Source: Gonapodya prolifera JEL478
Lineage: Eukaryota; Monoblepharomycota; Monoblepharidomycetes; Monoblepharidales; Gonapodyaceae
Direction: 5' to 3'
Length of the DNA: 35,661 nt
NCBI GenBank assembly: GCA_001574975.1
Contig: KQ965811.1
Coordinates: 92,282 to 127,942, forward strand
Shown here: positions 1-9,597 of the stretch, in pieces
Position numbering within the stretch: position 1 is the stretch's first letter
How the letters are laid out: each line of letters starts with the position of its first letter
The notes under the pieces: generated by a model
The model's input: only the letters and a program-made list of their open reading frames with translations
The model's database searches: none
Told to the model about the DNA's origin: nothing
Position numbers and translations under genes: made by a program

Positions 1-1
1 C

Positions 2-184
2 CCCCCAGCAGACCTCAGCCTTGACAAGCGGCGTTGTCCTTTTCCCTCGAACATCCGAGAGCGCCACCTCGCAGCCGCCCTTGGCAGACTTGTCGAGGCT
101 CTGCTGCATCATGTGCAAGGCCGCGCTGCCGCCCCACCTGACCTCCCGGGCTCCGCGTTGTCGTGCCCTCCCTTGACGACTTGA
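2..184 (+). CDS. possible 3' end of a gene cut by the left edge
   Basis: Frame 2 is open from the window edge to a stop at 182-184. The translation has a plausible helical segment (ERHLAAALGRLVEALLHHV) followed by a Pro/Ala stretch. No family is recognised. Frame 1 from about 163 continues with protein-like sequence (a run around DLRDRKDNIAPALSRLL) without an ATG until 370, so a frame-broken upstream gene may run to about 330. GC-rich sequence gives chance ORFs, so this is weak. Confidence 0.2.
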   Translation, partial: PPADLSLDKRRCPFPSNIRERHLAAALGRLVEALLHHVQGRAAAPPDLPGSALSCPPLTT

Positions 185-369
185 CCCCCCTCGAAGCCGA
201 CCCAGCCCATCTCGATCGAGCTGTCACGGAAGATCTTCGCGACCGCAAGGACAACATTGCACCGGCACTGAGCCGGCTCTTGGACACGGTCGCGATCAGG
301 TTTCGCGGGAAGGACCCGGTCACGAGGCGTGGTGGGCAGTTGCCACCTATCCCGGGTCGCGAGACCGCC

Positions 370-2041
370 ATGGCCCTCAACAACGCCGGCAGATTCGTGT
401 TTCAGGTATCCGATACACAGCATCTCTATCGCTTCTTGGTGCTCGGCTCTGCCAGTGGAACGTACTCTGTTGGAGAGCGCCAGCTCTCTCTGGAGAATGC
501 GGTGCTTTCTCAAGAACATGGTGAACGCTGAAAAAGGGAAGGTGGTTGTAGACGCCGTTGTGGAGTTTTCCGTCGCCGGCCGCCAAGACAGGACACGCTC
601 GTCTTCCCCCTGGCGCTTGCTTGCATCTTTGGCGATGAAGACACCCATCGCCTTGCCACCTCGAACGTGTGTAAAGTGTGCCGGACTCCAACGGCCCTCT
701 TCAGCTTCTTCACGTTCCTCAAGGTTGCAGGCGGAGGCGGCATGTCAGGTCCGGACGTTCAATGCGAAGGGCCGTTTAGGTACCTTGGCGATGCCGACAA
801 GAAGAAAGGCGATGGTGAACGCGCGATGCGGACAGCGTTCTCATGCACAAAGTACAAGAATCGGGATGGCTGGACCCACACCGATGCATCCCGCGTCTTC
901 CACGTCCGTCCAATGTGCGCCGAGGATGCTTTACTTTTCAAGTACCTCACCAAGGCATGGGCCAAGGTACAGCCAGAACTCATCAAGGTTCTCAACCAAT
1001 CTTCGTCTTTGGAGGGTTGTTCGGGAATCCGCACTTTCGGCCTCGGACCCGTCCACCCTCACTCGCTTGGCCGAGTTTCTTACCTGCGTTGAGGACCTTT
1101 CGCACATTACGGAATCGTCTCCGGACACAGAGTCCCGTGTGGTAGAGGCTATCAAGCGGTGGAAATTAGCGTGGGAGCACATCCCCTCAGGCATGCTCGG
1201 AAGTCCACGTGTCTGGGAGGCACTCTTCAACGACATGCCCTTCACAGCCACGATCAGAAACCTCTCCAAGCTCACCAGCGTCGGCGTAGTCGCTCCCGAT
1301 TCCGGCGCCGCTGCCCTTGTGTTTAGCCACCTCCGTGACGCGGCAGGCCTCCGCAAGGCACGAGTGCACCCTTCCAACGTTTTGCTTGCCATGCGGACGT
1401 ACGTGAGTGGGCGTGGCGTAAAAGGAAGCATGCAGTGGACTCCAGTTCCGGAAGTCGTAACGGCACTCGAGGAGGCCTTCTTCCTCTCTTTCTCGTCCGT
1501 TGAGCCCACCGGGAAGTCTCTGCTCCTCGCCCTCGACGTTTCTGGCTCCATGGGATGGTCCATGCTTCTCGGCTCCCCTCTCACGGCGCGCGAGGTCTCC
1601 GCCGCGCTGACCATGGCAGCCGCACGCTCCGAGCCTGAGGGCGGGTGCCGCTTCTTTGCCTTTGCCAGCGAGTTTCAAGAGCTTTCCATTCGGTGGGACC
1701 AGGCTCTCGGGGAGGTTCTTGACGCGGTGGCGAACATACCGTTTGGTGGGGCGGACTGCGCGCTGCCGATGCTGCATGCGCTGGAACATGGGATCCACGT
1801 GGACTGTTTTGTAGTGTATGCCGACAGCGAGACGTGGTCCGGGACGGTGCACCCACGCGAGGCGCTCAATCGGTACCGGACAGAGGTGAATGAGCACGCG
1901 AGGCTGGTGGTGGTGGGACTCACGTCGACGGGATTCACCATTGCGGACCCTGAAGATTCGGAGATGATGGATATTATTGGGTTCGATGGGGGTGCGGTGG
2001 AGGCGAAGGCGAAGGGTAATTTTATTCGGGGTGGTTTGTAA
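370..2041 (+). CDS. RO60: Ro60-like TROVE/vWA RNA-binding protein (three frame breaks)
   Basis: Homolog of the 60-kDa Ro (SS-A) ribonucleoprotein. In animals and bacteria Ro60 forms a HEAT-repeat ring that binds Y RNAs and misfolded small RNAs. The start is the first in-frame ATG after upstream stops and sits in a good context (gccATGg). The N-terminal TROVE signature FVFQVSDTQHLYRFLVLGS is read in frame 1. Reading moves to frame 2 near 515 (VNAEKGKVVVDAVVEF), returns to frame 1 near 585 (TLVFPLALACIFGD; KYKNRDGWTH) and moves to frame 2 again near 1000-1035, staying there to the stop. The vWA-like domain carries a MIDAS motif DVSGSMGWS at 1535-1561 and a Ro60-type end (TSTGFTIADPEDSEMMDIIGF). 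No GT-AG introns explain the shifts. Homology is continuous over the full length, so single-base errors are likelier than decay. Family call is secure; intactness is not. Confidence 0.88.
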
Positions 2042-2248
2042 ATAGAGTAAAAGATACATGAATTTTTGGTAAATATGCATTCAGTCAGTCATTCAGAAGG
2101 TCTCGGTGCTTCAATCTCCGAACGCAATGGTACCAGAGGCATTCGCAACGTTCTCTTCCTCTCAGATGCCCATCACCAAATGGGTATTCATGATGAAAGA
2201 CGATGTTAGGTGGCTCTCGGGAGTGGTGGAGTGCTGAAATTCACTCTG

Positions 2249-2419
2249 CAAGAAGGCGAAGTGGGCCAAAGATATTTCGCAGTTCAAGAGATGTGCTGGG
2301 TGCGGGGTCGCACGATATTGCTGCGCGGTCAGAAGGTGGACTGGAAGGACCACAAGAAGTGGTGCATCCGATTCTCAGAGTTTTTGAAGGCACTTCGAAT
2401 GCGATGCAGTCGCGGGTAA
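2249..2419 (+). pseudogene. MYND-type zinc-finger remnant
   Basis: One frame encodes FKRCAGCGVARYCCAV and the next encodes GQKVDWKDHKKWCIRF. Joined by one frame change at about 2318-2325 they give the MYND pattern CxxC...YC...DW..HK..C, with Gly (GGT) where the Cys before QK is expected. MYND fingers are protein-interaction modules common in fungal SET/MYND and ankyrin/MYND proteins. The frame is closed upstream by a TGA near 2237 and ends at TAA 2417-2419, so only the finger and a short tail remain. A sequencing indel could account for the frame change but not for the missing rest of the protein. Confidence 0.5.
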
Positions 2420-2446
2420 AGAGATGCCAGCGGCCATTTCATAATC

Positions 2447-2743
2447 ATGCTTGTCGACAGTAATCCAAACAGAGTAGCACTTATATTTTTTCGGATGGCA
2501 GGAGTAGATCAGCTTTTTCTTCTTTTAACTTCTCAACATCATGTAATTACATTTGTGATCTTTGAAATTTTCAACAAGAATGACGAGTTTCAACCTGGTG
2601 TAGGGTCAGCGTATGTACATTTCATGTGCAAAGATGGGATTGAACGATGCGCAAAGTATTTAGTGACCAGTGAAGCATGGGACAATGCTTTCTTCTTCGG
2701 ATGTGAGCTTCAAACGGTCAGAAAAAGGTGTTCGAGCTTTTAG
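2447..2743 (+). CDS. small ORF of unknown function
   Basis: This 98-codon ORF starts at an ATG in AT-rich DNA just after the MYND remnant. It is rich in Phe, Ile and Val, has several scattered Cys, and shows no domain or signal peptide that I recognise. It may be the far end of the decayed MYND gene or a chance ORF. No splice signals or codon pattern support it. Confidence 0.18.
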   Translation: MLVDSNPNRVALIFFRMAGVDQLFLLLTSQHHVITFVIFEIFNKNDEFQPGVGSAYVHFMCKDGIERCAKYLVTSEAWDNAFFFGCELQTVRKRCSSF

Positions 2744-3001
2744 TCGCCCTTCCCTAATTTAGCGATTCGCGCTGGCTCAATTTCAAGGAGAGACCTCCCA
2801 ATAAACACATAGAATATTTGAGCACCATGAAGCATATAATAAGTAGCGCAACGGTCGCAGAGGCGGGACAGTGCTAAGCCGCAGTTTACGCACAACTGGT
2901 GCGTAATGGCCGGATCGGATCCAACGCAACGCAAACTCCAACCCGGGTCCGTTTGCGACTCCAATCAAATCCATATTCGCAAGTGTACCGTCCAAGACCA
3001 T
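2740..3001 (-). pseudogene. possible second MYND-like zinc-finger remnant
   Basis: On the minus strand the segment LCVNCGLALSRLCDRCATYY (about 2830-2890) has the spacing C-x2-C-x7-C-x2-C-x3-Y of the first half of a MYND finger. The second half (YC..CQ..DW..HK..C) is not present. The preceding part is open in another frame that begins MVLDGTLANMDLIG. The piece lies tail to tail with the plus-strand MYND remnant. It may be the N-terminal end of a MYND gene whose rest is lost. Chance Cys spacing is possible. Confidence 0.25.
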
Positions 3002-3101
3002 GTCCTCATGCGAGTACTGCTTCCCACCGCCCTGCCAGAGTGTCCCACGCTACCAAAGGTCCAAGTTACCCTTCCCCCACCTCACCGCCCCCCACTCACG
3101 C

Positions 3102-4919
3102 TCACACAACCCCCACAAACCCCTCCGGAAACACCCCAACCTCCCCCGTCTCCACATTCCGTCCCCTAGCCCACCCGTCCCCGAATCTATGCTCCACCTC
3201 CACTCTATCCCCCGTGCGGAGCATGAGGTCGCCCGGGTACTGCGGGGCGTACGGTTCCATCGCGACGAGCGCTGGGGCGGCACCGGTGGTGCCGGCGCCA
3301 GGGGGAGGGGGAGCGGCGAGGATTGAGGAAGGGGGAAGGGAGGATGTGATGGATGGGGCCGGGGCGGGTGGGAGGTAGGAGGAAGGCGCGAGGGATGTGG
3401 CCGTGGATTGCGGGGCCCAGACGGACGAGGGCGGGATGGCCGTTCCCGTGTTGGGGACGTAGGGTGAGGCCGGTGTGTCCACGAGGTGGGCGGACGAGGA
3501 CGCGGTGGACATATCCGGAATCGCCGCCGCCGCCGCCACCCCCGCCGCTGATTGCACAAGCGGGGTTTCCGATGCCGCCGACGACGACTTCTCCGAATTC
3601 GACCTCGACCACATCTGCGACAACTTGCTCTGCCTGACGGCCTTCACGGCGGCCTGGTTCGCCCCAAACGCGCCAAACGCGGTCACGGCCGAGGAGTGGG
3701 ACCAGGCCGTTTCGGGGCGCGGAGGGGCAGGTGTTGATGTTGGTGGCGGGTAGGGTGTCGTCGTGCCGGCGTGGAGGTTGGAGGTGGAGAGGGCGTCGGG
3801 GGTTGGCTGGTGGAGTAGGGGGTGGTGGGGTGTGGGTTGGTTATGTGATGTGATGGGGGTGTGAAGGTTTCGCAGCACCCTGCCACCCCGTTTGCTCTTC
3901 TCCCTGATAGTTTGCCTCCGGCGGCCAGCCTCGGTCGCTTAGGTCTCTCGCTAGCTCCGCGAGGAACATTCCGCTTCGCGGGGCACTCGCCTCCGGCGGA
4001 CAGCCTCGGTCAGCGCTATCGCGCTTAGGCCTCAGGCTCGCCGCGGGGCACTCGCCTCAGGCGGACAGCCTCGGTCATCGCTGCGCGCTTAGGCCTCGCG
4101 TATCGCTCATCCGGCCTGCTCGCTGTGCTCGCAGGCCTCCATCGTCGAACCCCCCGCCTCCCCTTCACCAACTCACCGTATCCGGCGCCCTCTCACGGTC
4201 CGCCCCTCCTCTCCTCTTAAATACAATGAACCCCGCAAACGCAATAAGCGCGACTCCTCCCACAATCCCGACGGCGATGCCCGCGATGGCGGTCGTTGAG
4301 AGACCCGACGACGATTTTTGGGCGGTGGAGAGGGATGTGGGAGTGGAGGTCTCGGAGGTGGAGAGAGAGGTGGCGGATACGGTGGCGCCGGAGAAGGGTT
4401 GGGAGGTTACGGTCTGAGAGGGGGTGATGAAGTCGGGGTGATGAGAGGGAGGGACGGAGGTCGGGGGAGGAGAAAATGGAGGGAGAAGGGATAGAAATGT
4501 AGAGTAAGAAAAGAAGGAGTAAGTGATGGGGGCTGCACGAGCACGGTGGGATGGAAGCCAACTCACCGCTGGACACAAGTCCCATCCCCTTCCCGTACTC
4601 TGCTCGCGGAAGGGAATCCCCGCAGCGCACGACGATTCGTCCACGTAACACCACTGCTCATTCCCAACGTGATTTTGGTCGCAGAAAAATTGTCAAGGAC
4701 GCAAAACAACTCAGACTGTCTTCAGGCAAGCGAACCTTCCCAAATCGCAACACGCACCGCAGTCTGGTAGACCCCGCCGAAGTAGCAGGGCGAGCTGGCG
4801 GAGCACTTGCACTTGTTGTAGGTGTCCACCTGCGCCTGCACTACGCCTAGTAACCCGAGTACCACCACTGTCACAAGGAGGAGTCCCCTCGACCCCCGCC
4901 GAGAAGAGAGCGAGCGCAT
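3102..4919 (-). CDS. SH3-tailed single-pass membrane protein A (Fus1-like architecture)
   Basis: Five-part model in all phase-0 exons: 4758-4919, 4567-4653, 4177-4413 and 3102-3806, giving 396 aa. Residues 1-30 are a signal peptide (hydrophobic LLLVTVVVLGLLGVV, cut near AQ). The ectodomain has a CxC...CY cluster in exon 1 and WC(x6)C...GRGWDLC in exon 2. A Ser/Thr-rich stalk follows, then a membrane span at about 124-148, a basic stop (KRR), a long Pro/Ser/Ala-rich cytoplasmic segment and an SH3 domain at about 343-396 with GDGWARGRN and TGEVGVFP. Introns are 4654-4757, 4414-4566 and 3807-4176; the last holds a GC-rich structured repeat. Exon layout matches its neighbour B. Yeast Fus1, a cell-fusion protein, has the same order (glycosylated ectodomain, one span, SH3), but the ectodomain here is different. 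The acceptor at 3807 is the least certain boundary. Confidence 0.8.
3914..4137 (+). repeat. intronic GC-rich structured repeat, three tandem units
   Basis: Three units start at 3914, 3989 and 4054 (spacing 75 and 65). Each begins gcctc(c/a)ggcgg and contains cctcggtc and later cttagg(c/t)ctc. Unit 2 folds as AGCCT (4002-4006), GGTC (4008-4011), AGCGC (4012-4016), loop TATC, GCGCT (4021-4025), TA bulge, GGCC (4028-4031), AGGCT (4034-4038). Unit 1 has lost the inner stem and unit 3 is less perfect. The array lies in the third intron of the minus-strand SH3 gene, antisense to it. A related copy lies at 35458-35510 in another intron. Confidence 0.75.
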
Positions 4920-6376
4920 TCCGTCCGTCCGTCGTTGGAAGAGAGTGACGATGCGTCCAGGGAAAAAGCGGCCGCTGAGGGGAAATCGGGGAATGGGAGC
5001 GGGGTATGTGCGGGGTGGCGGAGGGGACGGCTCGATTGCACAATTTATCCTGGCACACTCCTTTCCAAAATCGGAAGATTTACCTTCAGGGCAAATATCA
5101 ACTTCAGCACGTTTGCACGTCGATGTGATGCTTTAGCAATTACTGTTGTAGGTAGTTTCGAGTTTGCCGGCTGTACTGATGCAAGCTGGCATTGTTATTT
5201 GTTGGCATCAAACGGTTCGGCCCGCTTACTTGTAGGCCATTGGAAGCAACTAGCAATACTTTGTACTCATGTATGCACATTGTGTACTTACTCAACGACC
5301 CAGTCTGGAATATACAAAAGCCACGTTACACGTGTTTGAGTTATGTGATTTTGATTCTTGAAAAAGCAAGAATTGACAACCCCTTCCAAAGAGCACTTCC
5401 AGTTTATGGTCCAGTATCATAAGCTCAATAATTCAAGCTTCAACATCAGGGCTTTGGATGCCTCTTCTGGACTTCCTTGGAATTACTCATTCAATGTCAT
5501 TTGACAACTCTGCAGTGGTCAGTGAAGCCAGAGGCATGTCAATCTCTCACCACATCACTCTCCCACACTCTTTCCAACAGCCAGTTTCATGTGTCTGCAT
5601 AACCTTAAAGGAGGGCTTGGGGTTCTATGGCAATCCGGCATGACATCATTCTTGATACTCAAGTCTCAACCACTGAACACCACACCAATATCAAATGGTT
5701 ATTGTTGGTCTCACACCCAGGATGTCAATGTGTGTTTGTACTTTGTATGCATATTCTCTGAGCCAGTTTCTAAGGCTCAGCACTGACTGTCATAACGATT
5801 TGATTGGCCCATTTGCTTACGACGGTGGCAAACAATGGGTCGCTCTCGGCGTCGGGGGCCGGCGGGAGGACCTACGGGGGTAGCGCCCCTGGGTGGAGGT
5901 GGAGGTGGGAACGAGAAGGTGGTATGGTCACAGTGGCGGCGTCTTTATGTATGTTCGCTGCGCTCGTATTTTAGAGCAAACCGTGTCATGTTAATAGACG
6001 TCATGTACGCGATCCGAGCTGTGTTCCCTTTTCCCCTTTTTTTCTGCAAGGAAGTTTTGAATATGCATCATGGTATTTCTTTTCACCGTGAACACATCTT
6101 AATCTCCATACTAGTACTACACTCTCTAACTCCAAAGTGTTCACACAACCGTTGTCAGATAATGGTTCTAAACTCCAATAACATAATTGCCGCCAAGCGA
6201 ACAGTGTGAAAAAGAAAAACGAACGTGTAAAGCGTGTGTCCTCCGGTCGATGACCAATGTTCTCGCAGGGTTCTCATCGACGTCGACGTCAATATGTCCT
6301 CAAGCACAAACCTCACACAGTAAACGCAACGCATCTCACGCAACCGCACCGCAGTTGCGACCTTCCTCACGCCGGA
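4920..6376. other. intergenic stretch, no supported gene
   Basis: About 1.46 kb between the start of SH3 protein A and the stop of SH3 protein B, both on the minus strand. It must hold the promoter of A (just above 4919) and the 3' end of B. ORFs present are short, in several frames and unlike known families. A GC-rich patch at about 5830-5930 sits in otherwise mixed-composition DNA. I see no RNA gene, TIRs or tandem repeats. Confidence 0.5.
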
Positions 6377-8760
6377 TTACGCCAGACCTCCGATGGGGGT
6401 ACCTCGCCCAATCTGTCCCCGCCCGACGGCCCACTCAGGGAACACACCGACCTCGCCGGTATCCACATTCCTTCCCTTGAGCACACCCTCCGAAATCACC
6501 TCGTATACCTCCAGCCTGTCTCCCGGGGTAAGCCCAATCTCGCTCGTCATGGTATCGCTCGGCATGTACTCCTCGATGGCATACAACCGCCCATCCGCAG
6601 GCGGGTGGAACGTGACGTGGAAGACCGTGGCGGGGATGGGCTGTTTGGGCAGGGGGACCTTGATCCCGGTCTTCCCAGGCGCCGCGATCGGCGCGAGTGT
6701 AGGCGAGCGCGGACCGAGCCCGGAGTCGATGGACCCTTCGTACGAGTCGCTTGTGGAGGGGGATCGGGGCGGGATCCATCCCGGAATCGAAGGCGAGTCG
6801 GCCCGGACGGGTTCCATGGCGTACGGGTTCTGCGCCAGCGGTGACCCGGCCCTCGGCTTGTATCCAAGCCCGCGCACCGTGAATGTCCCATCGTTGCCCA
6901 TCAACACGGGACTCATAGATCGGCCGCCAGGCACGGGGGTGGTCTCTCTCGGTCCCGGCTTCCCGCCCAGGAGGTTGGCCATTTCCATCTCACTCCCGTG
7001 CGGGCGCCACTCCTCCACGTCCATGTCCGGCTCGGGGGACATGCCATCAGGGATCGGCGTGGGGCTGCTGGCGTCCCGGATGGAGGGTGCGGACACGATC
7101 GAGGCCGCGTCGGAGGAGAAGGGGTTTTCGGCGACGCGGGCGTCGTGGGTGAAGGATGTAGAGGCGGACATGGTCTGCGACGGGCCGCGGGCGTGGCCCG
7201 ATTTGCCCGGTTGGACCGGGGGTGGGTTTTTGGACAGGGTCCCGAACTGGCTGGCGATCGGGGTCGCGATGGGGGCCGTGGTTGCGGCCACGGCGGCTGC
7301 GGGAGGTTCCTTCGTGGTGGATCGGCGGCCGAACGGGTTGAGCGGACTCGGTGTCATGGGGGACCACGTTTTGGATCCCTTGCCCACGCTGGGCAAGCGT
7401 CCCAGAAACCCCTGCGGCGGCGGTGAGACGGCCTTTTGGGCCGGAGTTGGGCTGGTGGGAGATCGGGTGCCGGCCGTGCGTTGGGAGTTGGACCGGAAAA
7501 GGCCCGGGGAGGATGCACGGGATTGGCGGGATGAGGAACGGAGGAACCCGAACCCGAACCCGCTGCCGAGGTCGAGGTCTGGGAGGTGCGGGATGGAGGT
7601 GATGGATGTGGAGGTCGGGGGACGGCGGAGGAGCTGAGATGTGGTGGGTGGCGAGTTGAGCATCACAGGAACTTCCCGCACGACGCGGATTGGGCCATCA
7701 CGGTGACACTCACCTCTTTGGTCGTCTCCTTCCCTTCTGGGTCCTTGTTCTTCTTCCGCCCCGTGCACCACCAGCAACAGCACACCAGAATCAAGACAAG
7801 CACTCCTCCCACACCTCCAATCACGGCATAGAAAATGGTCCGCGGGAGACCAATGATCTTGTCGTCACCCGCCGCGGGGGCGGAGCCATTTGCGGAAGAG
7901 GAAACGGGTGATTCGGTGACGGTGGTGGAGGGGGGTGAGGGAGCGGGAGATACACCTGTGGGAGCGCTTGTGGTGGTCGGAGATGCGCCGCCAGCAGCGG
8001 GAGCAGCGGCTGTGGAGAGCGAGGCTAATGCCGAGGAGAGGGCGGCCTGATTATGTTCATGGGGAAAGAGGTTTGACCAGTTGCGGAGAAAAAGTACTAG
8101 AGTGGTGCACTCACACCCTGGCAGTAGTCCCATGCTCGTCCGGTGACGGGGTCTCTGAATGGTGGGCTGCATGATGTGTCCTGTATCCAGCACCACTGCG
8201 TTGTGGCGAGGTGGGTGATGCGTAGGGGGGTGGGTCGAGATGCCGGGTCGCAAGAGGAAAAGAGAGGATTAGAGCGATGCACGGAGGCAAAACACAACAC
8301 AGACAAAAGCAGTAGCCGGTAGACGAAGGAATATGTCCCAGAGGCCGACCATGGTGAACAGGTGTAGGTTCGAATGTGCCCTCCCCATCCATCGTTCCGC
8401 GGAACTTGCTTCGCCAACGTGGCTCTTTGGCGAATAGAGGGCCTCCGCAAGCGATTCCACGATCCAGAAGCGCAAATCGGTCGAGATGCTCCAAAAGGTG
8501 TCTTCTTTCATTTTCGGTGTCCTCGACGCCTTTGCCTCTGATGTCAAGACCCCCGCCGAGATTTCGGTACGCACCGCAACCGTCCCGCCGACCGCCGACA
8601 CATAGCACGTCGACGTGCACGCACAGCCGCCGCTCGTCGTGCTGTTCTGTGCCCGCGCCCCACTGCCCAGGGCCAACACTGAAGCCACGGCGAGGGCGAC
8701 ACGCAGACCCAACCCGAGTGCGCCACTCTGTCTGCCGCGCGGTGCTGCTGTCCTGGCCAT
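6377..8760 (-). CDS. SH3-tailed single-pass membrane protein B, paralog of A
   Basis: Four phase-0 exons, 8575-8760, 8115-8195, 7714-8046 and 6377-7633, give 618 aa. Introns are 8196-8574 (379 nt), 8047-8114 and 7634-7713. Residues 1-38 form a signal peptide. The ectodomain repeats the pattern of A: CACTSTCY in exon 1 and WCWIQDTSC...GRAWDYCQG in exon 2, with the same intron position. A Ser/Thr/Pro/Ala stalk leads to a membrane span at about 160-182, followed by CCCWWC and a basic RKKNK. The cytoplasmic region (about 201-550) is long, Ser/Pro-rich and probably disordered. The SH3 domain lies at about 551-605 (GDRLEVYEV, GRNVDTGEVGVFPEW). The usual pocket Trp of SH3 domains is replaced (SEGVLKGRN against GDGWARGRN in A). 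It lies head to tail with A. A role as a cell-surface sensor or scaffold is inferred from architecture only. Confidence 0.83.
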
Positions 8761-9043
8761 CGTCCTGCTGCGGGATTGCGCGCGTGGAGAGTGGGAGGTG
8801 GACGGGTCTTCCTGGGTGGAGGTGCCACACCTGCTTGGAAGCGGCACACAAAAAATATTGCATGTCCGATGCCTCGATCCCAAGAATCAAAATATTCCGA
8901 CTTTCCAAATCCATCTTTTTTCTGACGGTGGGCTACTCTCCTCTACTTCCTCCATTTCTCTGTGACCATCGTGGAGCTGACTCGGGGTAGCTTCGATCTT
9001 GTCCGCGGAACGCAACCAACACCGAACTCCTGTTCCCGATTTC

Positions 9044-9330
9044 ATGGGCGAGTGCTTTGCACTACAAATGGCGTCGGCTCAAGGTCACTTTGAAGGCGTG
9101 CAATGCTTACTGCAAGGAGGAGCGACAATCGTGTCTGCTTTTACGAGAAACCCACTCTTAGTAGCATGCCGAAATGGGGCATCGAAAAATACTCAAAACC
9201 TTTCTGAACCGGGTGGATTTGCGTGGGTTCCATCAACGCCTCTGTACGGTCCGCAGTCAGGAATGGCCAGCCTGGCGACGCCACGACATTTTCCAATTGC
9301 TAGAGTGCCGCTGCATATAATGGGCACTTG
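9044..9330 (+). pseudogene. ankyrin-repeat fragment, frame-broken
   Basis: ALQMASAQGHFEGVQCLLQ and then NPLLVACRNG are typical ankyrin helices. After a run of four G near 9176-9179 the ankyrin reading continues only in another frame (HRKILKTFLNRVDLRG), and a further frame gives AVRNGQPGD before a stop. No intact N-terminal domain is present. It lies about 270 bases upstream of the F-box/ankyrin pseudogene on the same strand and may be the 3' relic of a further copy. Too little is left to be a working gene. Confidence 0.5.
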
Positions 9331-9597
9331 GACTCGAAATGGGACGAAATGCCACAGTCTATGTGGTTTATTGCAGACTCCGAACTTGCTCAGTTAAGAA
9401 CCTCTACATTCTACCACACTGCACGTAGTTCGGTGATATTTGATTCACAAAACGGTATTAGAGCTCCTATAATGGCACTGCGCTTGCTAGTATTCTTGGT
9501 GGAAGCAAGAAATAAATTTCCATCGACTGCGGTCGCATCCACTCCGGTCATTATCCAAACAAAACCTCTCTTCGGGCGCGTTGCCCATCACCGCCCG

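Noticed and set aside
3050-3640. Arg/Pro-rich ORFs on both strands
   Set aside because: These are shadow frames of the GC-rich Pro/Ala-coding last exon of SH3 protein A.
3914-4137. CRISPR array or tRNA cluster
   Set aside because: Units are adjacent imperfect hairpins without unique spacers, the host is eukaryotic, and no tRNA arms with anticodon can be drawn.
6393-7637. 414-codon plus-strand ORF opposite SH3 protein B
   Set aside because: Antisense shadow: the minus-strand frame contains the SH3 domain and fits the exon structure shared with the paralog.
8394-8405. 12-nt palindrome GTTCCGCGGAAC in the first intron of SH3 protein B
   Set aside because: Single short palindrome with no second copy nearby and no link to the other hairpins; likely chance in GC-rich DNA.
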